Origin: Streptomyces sp. TLI_235
GTDB lineage: Bacteria > Actinomycetota > Actinomycetes > Streptomycetales > Streptomycetaceae
Reading direction: 5' to 3'
NCBI GenBank assembly: GCA_002300355.1
Contig: NSGV01000001.1
Location: 4,836,001-4,900,000 of the forward strand
Length of the DNA: 64,000 nt
In this document: piece by piece, positions 1 through 9,825 of the stretch
Layout of the letters: the number at the start of each line of letters is the position of its first letter
Position numbering within the stretch: the first letter of the stretch is position 1
Notes under the pieces: generated by a model
Seen by the model: only the letters and a program-made list of their open reading frames with translations
What the model was told of the DNA's origin: nothing
Databases searched by the model: none
Program-made: the position numbers and the translations under genes

Positions 1-80
1 AGGCGTGTCGGCGGGCCGGGAAGCCGCCGTCGGCGGTCAACCTGGTGGGGCAGCCGTCACCGGACCGAGTGGAGCCCCGC

Positions 81-1667
81 ATGTCCATGGACGCCGTCAC
101 CCGGGTCCCCGTCCCCGCCGGCGAGCCGGTGCGCGGCCACGCCCCCGGCAGCCCCGAGCGGGAGCGGCTGGAACGCCGGATGGAGGAGCTCGCCGCCGAA
201 CCCGTCCCGCTGCCGATGGCCATCGCCGGCGAGCAGCGGTTCGGCGGCGGCGAACGGATCGAGGTCGTCCAGCCGCACCACCACGCCGCCCGGCTCGGCG
301 TGCTCGGCAACGCCACCCACGAGGACGCCGCGCTCGCCGTGGACGCCGCGCTCGCCGCCGCCCCGGACTGGCGGGCGCTCTCCTTCGACGACCGGGCCGC
401 GGTCTTCCTGCGCGCCGCCGAACTGGCCGCCGGCCCCTGGCGGGAGACCCTCACCGCGGCCACCGTGCTCGGCCAGTCCACGGCCGCCGGGCAGGCCGAG
501 GCCGACGCGCCCTGCGGACTCGCCGACTCCTGGCGGTCCGCCGTGCACGCCGCCCGGCGGATCCTCGCCGAGCAGCCGCCGTCCCCGCCCGGGCGGTGGC
601 ACCGGACGGACCACCGGCCGCTGCCGGGCTTCGTCCACGCCGTCACCCCCTTCGACTCCACCGCTGTCGCCGGCCGCCTGCCCACCGCCCCCGCGCTCAT
701 GGGCAACACCGTGGTGTGGCAGCCCGCGCCCGCCCAGACCCTCGCCGCGCACCACACGATGCGGCTGCTGGAGGCCGCCGGCCTGCCGCCCGGCGTGGTC
801 AACCTGGTCACCGGCGACGGCCGGGCGCCCACCAAGGTCGCCCTCGCCAGCCCCGCCCTCGCCGGGCTGCACTTCGCCGGCCCCACCGCGGCCTTCCACA
901 CCCTGTGGACGGAGATCGCCGCCCACCTCGGCGGCTACCGGGTCCACCCGCGGATCGTCGGCGAGACCGGCGAGCGGGGCTTCCTGGTCGCCCACCCCTC
1001 GGCCGACCCGGACGTGCTGCGCACCGCGCTCGTCCGCGGCGCCTTCGCCCACCAGGGCCAGCGGCGCACGACGATCGGCCGGGCCCACCTGCCGCGCACC
1101 CTCTGGCGGCGGATCCGCGCGGACTTCCTCGCCGAGGTCGACGCGCTGGCCGTCGGCGACGTCACCGACCTGAGCAACGCCATGGGTGCGCTGATCGACC
1201 GCCGGGCCTACGAGCGGAACCGCGCCGCGATCGAGCGGGCCGTGCACGACCCCGGGGTGGAGGTCGCAGCCGGCGGCCAGTACGACGACGCGATCGGCTG
1301 GTTCGTCCGCCCGACCGTCCTGGAGCACGGCGACGGCCGCGGCGACGTCCTGCCCGCCGACCACAGCGGCCCGATCCTGGCCGTCCGGGTGTACGAGGAC
1401 GGCGACTGGGAAGGCGCCCTGAACCGGGCGGCCGCCGGCGGGCCGTACACGCCCGCCGCCCGCGTGGTCGCCGAGGACCGGTACGCGATCGCACTGGCCG
1501 TCGAACGGCTGCGGTTCGCCGCCGGCACCCTCGGCGTCAACGAGTGGACGGCAGGCGCAGGCGACCGGGCCGACGCCGCGCGGACCCTGCCGAGCTGGAC
1601 CTCGGCCCGCGCCGTCGAGGAGACCTTCACCCGGCCCGCGGATCACGGTCACCCGTCCGGTGGGTGA
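81..1667 (+). CDS. P5C dehydrogenase-like aldehyde dehydrogenase paralogue, probable pseudoenzyme
   Basis: 528 aa. The protein aligns along its length with 1-pyrroline-5-carboxylate dehydrogenase (PruA), which oxidises P5C to glutamate. Recognisable PruA blocks include the LGQS...QAEADA region and TSARAVEETF near the end. The catalytic cysteine of the family motif QGQKCSA is replaced: this protein reads QGQRRTT, with Arg329 in the Cys position. The general-base Glu (GETG, Glu295) is kept, but the C-terminal QQPFGGARASGTNDKAG block is gone. I therefore infer a catalytically dead or repurposed fold. The start is ATG 81 with GGAG at 71-74; an in-frame GTG at 45 has no ribosome site. The next gene is NAD-glutamate dehydrogenase, which would consume the glutamate product, so a regulatory role is conceivable but unproven. 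Confidence 0.85.
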   Translation: MSMDAVTRVPVPAGEPVRGHAPGSPERERLERRMEELAAEPVPLPMAIAGEQRFGGGERIEVVQPHHHAARLGVLGNATHEDAALAVDAALAAAPDWRALSFDDRAAVFLRAAELAAGPWRETLTAATVLGQSTAAGQAEADAPCGLADSWRSAVHAARRILAEQPPSPPGRWHRTDHRPLPGFVHAVTPFDSTAVAGRLPTAPALMGNTVVWQPAPAQTLAAHHTMRLLEAAGLPPGVVNLVTGDGRAPTKVALASPALAGLHFAGPTAAFHTLWTEIAAHLGGYRVHPRIVGETGERGFLVAHPSADPDVLRTALVRGAFAHQGQRRTTIGRAHLPRTLWRRIRADFLAEVDALAVGDVTDLSNAMGALIDRRAYERNRAAIERAVHDPGVEVAAGGQYDDAIGWFVRPTVLEHGDGRGDVLPADHSGPILAVRVYEDGDWEGALNRAAAGGPYTPAARVVAEDRYAIALAVERLRFAAGTLGVNEWTAGAGDRADAARTLPSWTSARAVEETFTRPADHGHPSGG

Positions 1668-1983
1668 CAGGAGCGAAACACCTGACAGGCGCTGACACGA
1701 TCATGGCCCGCGGTTTGGACAACGTGTCCAGTAGGGCCGAAGCATCCTGCGGGATTGCTCCTCCGTGTCCCCTGACACCTTCGTTTCCTCAGGTTAGGCT
1801 GACTGGCGTCGCCGGGGCGTTTCCCGCTGGCCAAACGACCTGTCGTACCCAGGTGCAGAGCTCCTCATGCGTGGCACGAGCGCTTTTCGCCCCCGGGATA
1901 CGGGAGAATTGCGGACAGACCCGGCGGTGTACACCCAGCCATCACCGAGTCACGCAACGGCGCGCGACAGGAGCCAAACAGTC
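1668..1983 (+). promoter_or_regulatory. Leader region of NAD-glutamate dehydrogenase
   Basis: 316 bases without a gene. A 15-base element, GACAGGAGSGAAACA-like with one mismatch, occurs at 1666-1680 and again at 1966-1980, where it contains the ribosome site of the next gene. Positions 1789-1807 carry AGGTTAGGCT, the conserved left and central part of a DmdR/IdeR iron box (13 of 19 positions by eye). I see no clear -10/-35 pair. Confidence 0.4.
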
Positions 1984-4900
1984 ATGCAGACCAAGCTGGA
2001 CGCAGCCAAGGCCGAACTGCTCACGAAGGCAGCAGCAGCCGCTGAGAACAGCCAGGTGGGGGGAGCGGCGCCAGGGGAGGGGCTGAGCAACGGCGCTCTG
2101 GCCGCGTACCTGCACCACTACTACCTCCACACCGCGCCCGAGGACCTGGTCGACCGCGACCCGGTCGACGTGTACGGCGCGGCCGCCTCCCACTACCGGC
2201 TGGGGCTCAAGCGGCCCCAGGGCACCGCAGAGGTCCGGGTGCAAACCCCGACCGTCGAGGAGAACGGCTGGAGCTGCGGCCACACCGTGGTGGAGGTCGT
2301 CACCGACGACATGCCCTTCCTCGTGGACTCGGTCACCAACGAGCTGACCCGCCTCGACCGCGGCATCCACCTGGTCGTCCACCCCCAGCTGGCCGTCCGC
2401 CGCGACATCACCGGCAAGCTGCTGGAGATCCTCGACATCGACGCCTGCTCGCGCAGCCAGGCCGCCGGCGCCGAGTGGCCCGCCGACGCCGTCGTCGAGT
2501 CCTGGATGCACGTCGAGATCGACCGCGAGACCGACCGCGCCGACCTCCGCTCCATCGAGACCAACCTGCGCCGCATCCTCGGTGACGTCCGCGAGGTCGT
2601 CGAGGACTGGTCCAAGATGCGCGACTCCGCGCTGCGCCTCGCCGACGAGCTCGCCGAGCAGCCCCCGGCCCACCTGCCCGAGCAGGAGGTCGGCGAGGCC
2701 TGGGAGCTCATGCGCTGGCTGGCCGACGACCACTTCACCTTCCTCGGCTACCGCGAGTACGACCTCGTCGAGCACAAGGGCGAAGAGGTCCTCAAGGCCG
2801 TCGCCGGCACCGGCCTGGGCATCCTGCGCGCCGACCCGCTCAGCCACGACAGCGACCACCACCCGGTCAGCGAGGCCTTCGGCCGGCTCTCCGCCCCCGT
2901 CCGCGCCAAGGCGCACGAGAAGAAGCTCCTCGTGCTCACCAAGGCCAACAGCCGGGCCACCGTGCACCGCCCCGCCTACCTCGACTACGTCGGCGTGAAG
3001 AAGTTCGACGCCAACGGCGAGGTCGTCGGCGAGCGCCGCTTCCTCGGCCTGTTCTCCTCCGCCGCGTACACCGAGTCGGTCACCCGCATCCCGGTCGTCC
3101 GCCGCAAGGTCCAGGAGGTCGTCTCCGGCTCCGGCTTCTCCGGCGACAGCCACGACGGCCGCGACATGCTGCAGATCCTGGAGACCTTCCCCCGGGACGA
3201 GATGTTCCAGACCCCGGCCGCGGAGCTCCAGGCCATCGCCACCAACGTGCTCTACCTGCAGGAGCGCCGCCGGCTGCGGCTGTTCCTGCGCCAGGACGAG
3301 TACGGGCGCTACTTCTCCGCGCTGGTCTACCTCCCGCGCGACCGCTACACCACCCGCATCCGGCTGCGCCTGACCGAGATCCTCAAGGAGGAGCTCAGCG
3401 GCGACGCGATCGACTACACGGTGTACGCCACCGAGTCGGTCCTCACCCGCCTGCACTTCGTCATCCGGGTCGCCCCCGGCGCCGAGCTGCCCCAGCTCAC
3501 CGACGCCGAGGTCGAGCGGATCGAGGCCAAGCTCGCCGAGGCCGCCCGGTTCTGGATGGACGGCTTCAACGACCAGCTGCACATCGAGCTGGGCGAGGAG
3601 CGGGCCGCCGAGCTCGCCCACAAGTACGCCAACGCCTTCCCCGACGGCTACCGGGCCGACTTCACCGCCCGCACCGCCGTCGCCGACCTCAAGCAGATCG
3701 AGGCGCTGCACGGCGAGGGCGACTTCCGGCTCAACCTCTACCAGCCGGTCGGCGCCGGCGACGACGAGCGCCGCTTCAAGATCTACCGGGTCGGCGGGCC
3801 GATCTCGCTCACCGAGGTCCTGCCCGTGCTGCAGCGCCTGGGCGTCGAGGTCCTCGACGAGCACCCCTACGCGCTGCGGCGCTCCGACGGCACCACCGCG
3901 TGGGTGTACGACTTCGGCCTGCGGCTGCGCGAGTCCACCGAGCTCACCGACGAGGCCCGCGAGCGCTTCCAGGAGGCCTTCTCGGCGACCTGGACCGGCC
4001 GGGCCGAGAACGACGGCTTCAACGGCCTCGTCCTCACCGCCGGGCTCACCTGGCGCCAGGCCACGATGCTGCGCGCCTACGCCAAGTACCTCCGCCAGGC
4101 CGGGAGCACCTTCTCCCAGGACTACATGGAGGACGCGCTCCGCAACAACGCCCACACCACCCGCCTGCTGGTCAACCTGTTCGAGGCCCGGCTCAGCCCC
4201 AGCCACCGGCTGGGCGCCGACGAGCTCACCGAGGGCCTCATGGAGGAGCTGGACGGCGCGCTCGACGAGGTAGTCTCGCTCGACGAGGACCGCATCCTGC
4301 GCTCCTTCCTGCACCTCATCAAGGCCACCCTGCGGACGAACTTCTTCCAGCACGCCGAGGACGGCGACTGGCACTCCTACGTGTCGATGAAGTTCGACCC
4401 CAAGGCCATCCCGGACCTGCCGGCACCCCGCCCGGCCTTCGAGATCTGGGTGTACTCGCCGCGCGTCGAGGGCGTCCACCTGCGCTTCGGCAAGGTCGCC
4501 CGAGGCGGCCTGCGCTGGTCCGACCGCCGCGAGGACTTCCGCACCGAGATCCTCGGCCTGGTCAAGGCCCAGATGGTCAAGAACACCGTCATCGTGCCGG
4601 TCGGCGCCAAGGGCGGCTTCGTCGCCAAGCAGCTGCCCGACCCGTCGGTCGACCGCGACGCCTGGCTGGCCGAGGGCATCGCCTCGTACAAGACCTTCAT
4701 CTCGGCGCTGCTCGACATCACCGACAACCTCAGGGGCGGCGAGGTCGTCCACCCGGTCGACGTGGTCCGCCACGACGAGGACGACACCTACCTGGTCGTC
4801 GCCGCCGACAAGGGCACCGCGACCTTCTCGGACATCGCCAACGGCGTCGCCGAGGCGTACGGCTTCTGGCTGGGCGACGCCTTCGCCTCCGGCGGCTCGG

Positions 4901-6924
4901 CCGGCTACGACCACAAGGGCATGGGCATCACCGCCCGCGGCGCCTGGGAGTCCGTCAAGCGGAACTTCCGCGAGCTCGGCGTCGACACCCAGGGCGAGGA
5001 CTTCAGCGTCGTCGGCATCGGCGACATGTCCGGCGACGTCTTCGGCAACGGCATGCTGCTCAGCGAGCACATCCGCCTGGTCGCCGCCTTCGACCACCGG
5101 CACATCTTCCTCGACCCGAACCCGGACGCCGCAGTCTCCTACGCCGAGCGCCGCCGGCTGTTCGACCTGCCCCGCAGCTCCTGGGACGACTACGACAAGT
5201 CGCTGATCTCCGCCGGCGGCGGCGTCTTCCCGCGCACCGCCAAGGCGATCCAGCTCTCCCCGCAGGTCCGCGAGCGGCTCGGCATCGACGCGGCCAAGAT
5301 CACCCCGGCCGAGCTGATGAAGGCCATCCTGCAGGCGCCCGTCGACCTGTTCTGGAACGGCGGCATCGGCACCTACATCAAGGCCTCCACCGAGACCAAC
5401 GCCGAGGTCGGCGACAAGGCCAACGACGCCATCCGGGTCAACGGCGCACAGGTCCGCGCCCGGGTCATCGGCGAGGGCGGCAACCTCGGCTGCACCCAGC
5501 TCGGCCGCATCGAGTTCGCCGCGACCGGTGGCCCCGAGGGCACCGGCGGCTGGATCAACACCGACGCCATCGACAACTCGGCCGGCGTCGACACCTCGGA
5601 CCACGAGGTGAACATCAAGATCCTGCTCAACCAGGTCGTCGCCGACGGCGACATGACGGTCAAGCAGCGCAACGCCCTGCTCGCCGAGATGACCGACGAG
5701 GTCGGCCGCCTGGTGCTGCGCAACAACTACGCGCAGAACGTCGTGCTCGCCAACGCCGTCGCCCAGGCCGTCAGCATGGTCAACGTGCACGCCCGCATGA
5801 TCAACCGGCTGGAGGCCGGCGGGCAGCTCGACCGCGGGCTGGAGTTCCTGCCCACCGAGAAGCAGATCCGCGAGCGCCAGCAGGCCGGCCGCGGGCTCTC
5901 CCAGCCCGAGCTGTCCGTGCTGCTCGCCTACACCAAGATCACGCTGGCCGACGAGCTGCTCGCCACCGAGCTGCCCGACGACCCGTACTTCCGCGACGCG
6001 CTGCAGCAGTACTTCCCCAGCGCGCTGCGGGCCAGGTTCGCCGACGCGATCGACAACCACCCGCTGCGCCGCGAGATCATCACCACCCTGATCGTCAACG
6101 ACACGATCAACCGCGGCGGCTGCACCTTCGCGTTCCGGCTCCGCGAGGAGACCGGCGCCACCATGGAGGAGATCGCCCGTACCCACGCGGCGGCCCGCGC
6201 CGTCTTCGGCCTGGAGCAGCTCTGGGACGAGGTCGAGGGCCTGGACAACAAGGTCGCGGCCCGGGTGCAGATCAAGATGCGCCTGCACGTCCGCCGGCTC
6301 GTCGAGCGCGCCACCCGCTGGATGCTCAACAACCGGCGCCAGCCGCTGGACATCGCCGGCACCATCGAGTTCTTCCACGACCGGGTCAACCAGGTCTGGG
6401 AGAGCCTGCCCAAGCCGCTCCGCGGCGAGGACCTGACCTGGTTCGAGGCGGTGTACGAGGAGCTCTCCGGCGCCGGCGTGCCGGACGAGCTGGCCAACCG
6501 GATCGCCGGCCTCTCCTCGGCCTTCCCGACGCTCGACATCGTCGGCGTCGCGGACCGCTCCGAGGCCGACGTGATGGAGGTCGCCGAGCTCTACTACGAC
6601 CTCGCCGACCGCCTGCAGATCACCCACCTGCTGGACCGCATCATCGAGCTCCCGCGGACCGACCGCTGGTCCTCGATGGCCCGCGCCGCCATCCGCGAGG
6701 ACCTCTTCGCGGCGCACTCCGCGCTCACCGCGGACGTGCTGGCCTGCGGCCCCGCCGGCTCCTCGCCGGAGGACCGCTACAAGGCCTGGGCCGAACTCAA
6801 CGGCACCCTGCTGAGCCGGGCGAAGACCACCCTCGACGACATAAGGGGTTCGGACAACTACGAGCTGTCCAGCCTCTCGGTCGCCATGCGGGTGATCCGC
6901 ACCCTGCTGCGCACCGGCCGCTGA
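1984..6924 (+). CDS. NAD-specific glutamate dehydrogenase, large 180-kDa class
   Basis: 1646 aa, the usual length of the large (about 1650 aa) NAD-GDH known from Streptomyces clavuligerus. It interconverts glutamate and 2-oxoglutarate with NAD and normally works in the catabolic direction in the cytoplasm. The catalytic core lies in the second half: KNTVIVPVGAKGGF at 866-879 (substrate lysines 866 and 876) and the dinucleotide-binding GEGGNLG near 1163. The first half holds the family-specific regulatory and ACT-like domains. The start is ATG 1984 (MQTKLDAAK) with GGAG upstream; the frame is open to 1867, but that extension looks non-coding. A strong hairpin follows. The gene sits alone after the PruA-like pseudoenzyme. 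I am confident in the family assignment. Confidence 0.97.
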   Translation: MQTKLDAAKAELLTKAAAAAENSQVGGAAPGEGLSNGALAAYLHHYYLHTAPEDLVDRDPVDVYGAAASHYRLGLKRPQGTAEVRVQTPTVEENGWSCGHTVVEVVTDDMPFLVDSVTNELTRLDRGIHLVVHPQLAVRRDITGKLLEILDIDACSRSQAAGAEWPADAVVESWMHVEIDRETDRADLRSIETNLRRILGDVREVVEDWSKMRDSALRLADELAEQPPAHLPEQEVGEAWELMRWLADDHFTFLGYREYDLVEHKGEEVLKAVAGTGLGILRADPLSHDSDHHPVSEAFGRLSAPVRAKAHEKKLLVLTKANSRATVHRPAYLDYVGVKKFDANGEVVGERRFLGLFSSAAYTESVTRIPVVRRKVQEVVSGSGFSGDSHDGRDMLQILETFPRDEMFQTPAAELQAIATNVLYLQERRRLRLFLRQDEYGRYFSALVYLPRDRYTTRIRLRLTEILKEELSGDAIDYTVYATESVLTRLHFVIRVAPGAELPQLTDAEVERIEAKLAEAARFWMDGFNDQLHIELGEERAAELAHKYANAFPDGYRADFTARTAVADLKQIEALHGEGDFRLNLYQPVGAGDDERRFKIYRVGGPISLTEVLPVLQRLGVEVLDEHPYALRRSDGTTAWVYDFGLRLRESTELTDEARERFQEAFSATWTGRAENDGFNGLVLTAGLTWRQATMLRAYAKYLRQAGSTFSQDYMEDALRNNAHTTRLLVNLFEARLSPSHRLGADELTEGLMEELDGALDEVVSLDEDRILRSFLHLIKATLRTNFFQHAEDGDWHSYVSMKFDPKAIPDLPAPRPAFEIWVYSPRVEGVHLRFGKVARGGLRWSDRREDFRTEILGLVKAQMVKNTVIVPVGAKGGFVAKQLPDPSVDRDAWLAEGIASYKTFISALLDITDNLRGGEVVHPVDVVRHDEDDTYLVVAADKGTATFSDIANGVAEAYGFWLGDAFASGGSAGYDHKGMGITARGAWESVKRNFRELGVDTQGEDFSVVGIGDMSGDVFGNGMLLSEHIRLVAAFDHRHIFLDPNPDAAVSYAERRRLFDLPRSSWDDYDKSLISAGGGVFPRTAKAIQLSPQVRERLGIDAAKITPAELMKAILQAPVDLFWNGGIGTYIKASTETNAEVGDKANDAIRVNGAQVRARVIGEGGNLGCTQLGRIEFAATGGPEGTGGWINTDAIDNSAGVDTSDHEVNIKILLNQVVADGDMTVKQRNALLAEMTDEVGRLVLRNNYAQNVVLANAVAQAVSMVNVHARMINRLEAGGQLDRGLEFLPTEKQIRERQQAGRGLSQPELSVLLAYTKITLADELLATELPDDPYFRDALQQYFPSALRARFADAIDNHPLRREIITTLIVNDTINRGGCTFAFRLREETGATMEEIARTHAAARAVFGLEQLWDEVEGLDNKVAARVQIKMRLHVRRLVERATRWMLNNRRQPLDIAGTIEFFHDRVNQVWESLPKPLRGEDLTWFEAVYEELSGAGVPDELANRIAGLSSAFPTLDIVGVADRSEADVMEVAELYYDLADRLQITHLLDRIIELPRTDRWSSMARAAIREDLFAAHSALTADVLACGPAGSSPEDRYKAWAELNGTLLSRAKTTLDDIRGSDNYELSSLSVAMRVIRTLLRTGR

Positions 6925-6937
6925 CCCCGGCAGCTCC

Positions 6938-6980
6938 CCGCGGGGGCGGCCCGTCCGAACGGACGGGGCCGCCCCCGCGG
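6938..6980 (+). terminator. Terminator after glutamate dehydrogenase
   Basis: A long, nearly perfect GC stem (about 20 bp, one bulged base) with an AA-centred loop at 6958-6959, followed by CGTTTG. It lies 14 bases after the stop. Confidence 0.8.
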
Positions 6981-7027
6981 CGTTTGCCCGTCCGGATTCC
7001 GGTCCCGGGCAGGGCGAGGGCATGCAG

Positions 7028-7059
7028 ACGGCCCCGCCGCGCGGCGCGGCGGGGCCGTA
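7028..7059 (-). terminator. Terminator of the FHA/FtsK gene
   Basis: Perfect inverted repeat ACGGCCCCGCCGCG / CGCGGCGGGGCCGT just beyond the 3' end of the minus-strand gene at 7075. With the preceding hairpin it separates two convergent transcripts. Confidence 0.7.
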
Positions 7060-7074
7060 GGAGCCGACGGGGCG

Positions 7075-9825
7075 TCAGCCCTGGGCGGCGGCCCGCTGGA
7101 GGGCGCTCGCCAGCAGGGCGAGGTCGGTGGGGCCGTTGCCCAGTTCGCGGACCGGGCGGCGGGTCGGCGGCAGGCCGAGCTGCAGCGGGTCCACCGCCAC
7201 CACCGTCGGCCGCAGTGTGGAGGTCCGCGGGATCCGGCCGCTGACCCGCGCGGTCTGGAAGGCCGCCACCCCGCCGTCCGGGCGCCGCAGGTAGCCGCGG
7301 CCCGGCGTCTCCTCCGGCAGCGCCGCGGCGTCCGGCAGATGGATCAGCTGGTCGGACTCGGCCGGGTGGTCGGTGCGCAGTGCGATCCGCAGCCCCGCGG
7401 CCTCGTCGATCTCGGTGCCCGCCGTCCGCTCCGGCGCGCCGGTGGCGGCGACCAGGTGGACGCCGAGCCGGCCGCCGCGCTCGGCGACCGCGGCCAGCGC
7501 CCGGGCGAGGGGCCGGCCGGCCGGCGAGGTCGGCGCGTACAGCGCGTCGAGGTCGTCGACGACCACCACCATCCGGGCCGGCACCTGCTGCGGCGCGGCC
7601 GCCGCGTCCGGTGCGGTGCGCTGCTCGACCACCCGCGCGGCCGCCGCCGCGGGCCCGGCCGCGGTGGGCCCGCCCGCGGTGACCAGGGCCGGCGCCTTGC
7701 GGAGTATCCGGGCGGTGTGCCAGTCGGTGAAGTCCCGCCCGCCGAGCAGCGATTCGCGGCGCGCCAGCTCGTCCAGCAGCGCCTCGGCGGTGAGCAGCGC
7801 CTGCCGCGGGTCGGCGGCGGCGTCCAGGTGGGCGGTGACGTGCGGCAGGTCGGTGCAGGCCCGCAGCCCGGCGGCCTGGTCCCGGTCCGCGGGGGAGCGG
7901 GACTCCACGACGGTGATCTCCAGCCGCTCCGGCCGCTCGGCGACCGCCAGCGAGGCGACCAGGGTGCGCAGCAGCTCGGTCTTCCCCGAGCCGGCCGCGC
8001 CGCCGATCAGCAGGTGCGGGCCGCCCTCGTGGCCGTCGAGCGCGTCGGTGTCGGCGAGGTCGACCGTGCACACGCCGTCCCGGGCGGTGCCGAGCAGGGC
8101 GGTGGCCGTGCCGGGGCCGTCCGGCAGCCCGGCCCAGCGGTCGGAGAGCTTGGCCGGGGTGACGGCCTCCAGCCGCAGCAGGTCGAGCAGCCGCAGGGCG
8201 TCCGGCAGCGGGCCGCGGGCGGCCGGCGCGGCCTCCCGCAGCGGCGCGAGGGCCCGGGCGAGGCGCTCGGCCCAGGCGGCCGGGACGGCGTCCAGGGCGA
8301 CCTCCTCGATCCGCTCCCGGGAGCCGCCCGCGGGCAGGTCGACGGCGAGCCGGGTGGCGACCTCGCCGGTGACCTGCGCCCGGGCGCCGACACCGGCCGG
8401 AAGCTCCTCGACGGATTCCGCCAGGCAGATCGGGAAGACCCCCACCGCCGGGCCCTGCCGCAGCAGCAGGTCGAGACCCTCGCGAGCGGCCGGGGTGCCC
8501 GGGTCGCCGTCGACCAGCAGGACGGTGGCCTCCGGGCCGCCCGGGGCGGCGGCGAGCTCGGCGAGCCTGGCCTCGGCCTGCTCGGGGCCGAAGCCGACCA
8601 GCAGGCGGCAGTCCTGCCCCTGGCCGGGGCGCAGGTGGGGCAGCCACATCGTCCAGTGCCAGTCGGCGGCGCGCTGCTCGTCGGCGGCGACCACCACCAG
8701 GGAGAGGCCGCTCGGCGGGTGCAGCACGGCGAGCTGGGCGAGCACGGCGCGGGCGAGCCCGGTCAGCCGCGGCCGGGGCCCGGCCAGACCGAGGCTGCCG
8801 GCGGTCTGCAGGTCCACGGTGACGGGCACGGCGGGCAGCAGGGTGCCCGGGACGGTGCCGGGGCCGCCCGGCCGGTCGGCGGTGCCGAGCCGGACGGCGA
8901 GCGCGTCCGGGTGGGCCGGGGTGCGCTCCCACAGCCGGGAGCCGTGGCCGAGCGCGGCGAGCAGCAGCGCGGCCGGGTCGGGCCAGCGCTCGCGCCGGGC
9001 GGCGGCCTGGCGGGTCCGGGCGGCGGCGTGCTGGGCGGCCGCCTCGGGGGCGGGCCGGGGCACGGGCCGGGGGCGGCGCAGAGAGAGCAGGCCACGGCTG
9101 CGGCCGCCGGGGACGTGCGGGGCCTCGGCGGGCGGCGGGGGCACCGCGGCGGCCGAGCGGGCGCCGGGCCGGTCGGGGAGCTGGAGGTGGCCGTCGCCGT
9201 CCGGCACGGCCGGGCGCGACCCGGAATTCCCCCCGATCTCCGGGCGGGCGACCTGCAGGGTCGACTCGCCGAGCCGCACCAGCCCGCCGTCGGGGAGTTC
9301 CGCGCCGTCGCCGCGCAGCCAGCGGCCGTCCGGCAGCAGGGTGCCGTTGGTGGAGTCGAGGTCGCGGACGGAGACCCTGCCGTCGGCCAGGTGCAGCGCG
9401 AGGTGCAGCCGGGAGACGTCCGGGTCGTCGAGCGGCACGTCGGCGTCGCTGGACCGGCCGACGCGGATCTCCTCGCCGTGCAGCCGGTGCACGCCGCCCG
9501 CGTCCGGGCCGCCGACGACCCGCAGCTCGGCGGCGGCGGGCAGCTCGTCCGGGGCGGTGTCCGGGTCCGGCTCGCCGAGCGAGAGCACGGCGCCGTCGAC
9601 CAGCGGGGGCCGGCCGAGCAGTGCCTGGTCGTCGACCCGGTCCGCCCCGGCGTACAGCTGCACGTGCGTGGCGGAGCGCGGGCCACGTACGCCCGCCGCG
9701 CCCGCGAGCGCGCCGGCGACCGCGCCGAGCGCCGTGCCGGAGGGTGCCGTGACCAGCACGTCCGTGGACGATCCGGCGCCGGCCGGGCCGCTGCGCGGTC
9801 GAAGGACGGTGAGCCGGATCTGCAT
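7075..9825 (-). CDS. FHA domain-containing FtsK/SpoIIIE-type ATPase
   Basis: 916 aa. Residues about 1-90 form a ubiquitin-like/regulatory N-terminus. An FHA phosphothreonine-binding domain follows at about 100-175 (VGRSSDADVPLDD, SRLHL, DLDSTNGT). After a Pro/Ala linker, a single FtsK/SpoIIIE ATPase domain has Walker A GGAAGSGKTELL near 605 and Walker B MVVVVDDLDAL near 753. No obvious membrane helices are visible, unlike FtsK or EccC. The start ATG 9825 (MQIRLTVLRP) has GGGCGAG upstream. It diverges from pkaA. An FHA protein beside two Ser/Thr kinases suggests it is read by, or is a substrate of, PkaA/PkaB; this is inference. A role in DNA or protein translocation cannot be decided from sequence. 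Confidence 0.88.
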   Translation of the reverse strand: MQIRLTVLRPRSGPAGAGSSTDVLVTAPSGTALGAVAGALAGAAGVRGPRSATHVQLYAGADRVDDQALLGRPPLVDGAVLSLGEPDPDTAPDELPAAAELRVVGGPDAGGVHRLHGEEIRVGRSSDADVPLDDPDVSRLHLALHLADGRVSVRDLDSTNGTLLPDGRWLRGDGAELPDGGLVRLGESTLQVARPEIGGNSGSRPAVPDGDGHLQLPDRPGARSAAAVPPPPAEAPHVPGGRSRGLLSLRRPRPVPRPAPEAAAQHAAARTRQAAARRERWPDPAALLLAALGHGSRLWERTPAHPDALAVRLGTADRPGGPGTVPGTLLPAVPVTVDLQTAGSLGLAGPRPRLTGLARAVLAQLAVLHPPSGLSLVVVAADEQRAADWHWTMWLPHLRPGQGQDCRLLVGFGPEQAEARLAELAAAPGGPEATVLLVDGDPGTPAAREGLDLLLRQGPAVGVFPICLAESVEELPAGVGARAQVTGEVATRLAVDLPAGGSRERIEEVALDAVPAAWAERLARALAPLREAAPAARGPLPDALRLLDLLRLEAVTPAKLSDRWAGLPDGPGTATALLGTARDGVCTVDLADTDALDGHEGGPHLLIGGAAGSGKTELLRTLVASLAVAERPERLEITVVESRSPADRDQAAGLRACTDLPHVTAHLDAAADPRQALLTAEALLDELARRESLLGGRDFTDWHTARILRKAPALVTAGGPTAAGPAAAAARVVEQRTAPDAAAAPQQVPARMVVVVDDLDALYAPTSPAGRPLARALAAVAERGGRLGVHLVAATGAPERTAGTEIDEAAGLRIALRTDHPAESDQLIHLPDAAALPEETPGRGYLRRPDGGVAAFQTARVSGRIPRTSTLRPTVVAVDPLQLGLPPTRRPVRELGNGPTDLALLASALQRAAAQG

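Noticed and set aside
1942..7023. Very long antisense open frame (about 1690 codons) opposite glutamate dehydrogenase
   Set aside because: It is a by-product of extreme GC3: composition is repetitive Val/Gly/Glu/Asp with no motif, and the plus-strand frame encodes a clear enzyme. The similar antisense frames at 20.6-22.1 kb, 28.5-32.4 kb, 46.9-48.4 kb and elsewhere were rejected for the same reason.
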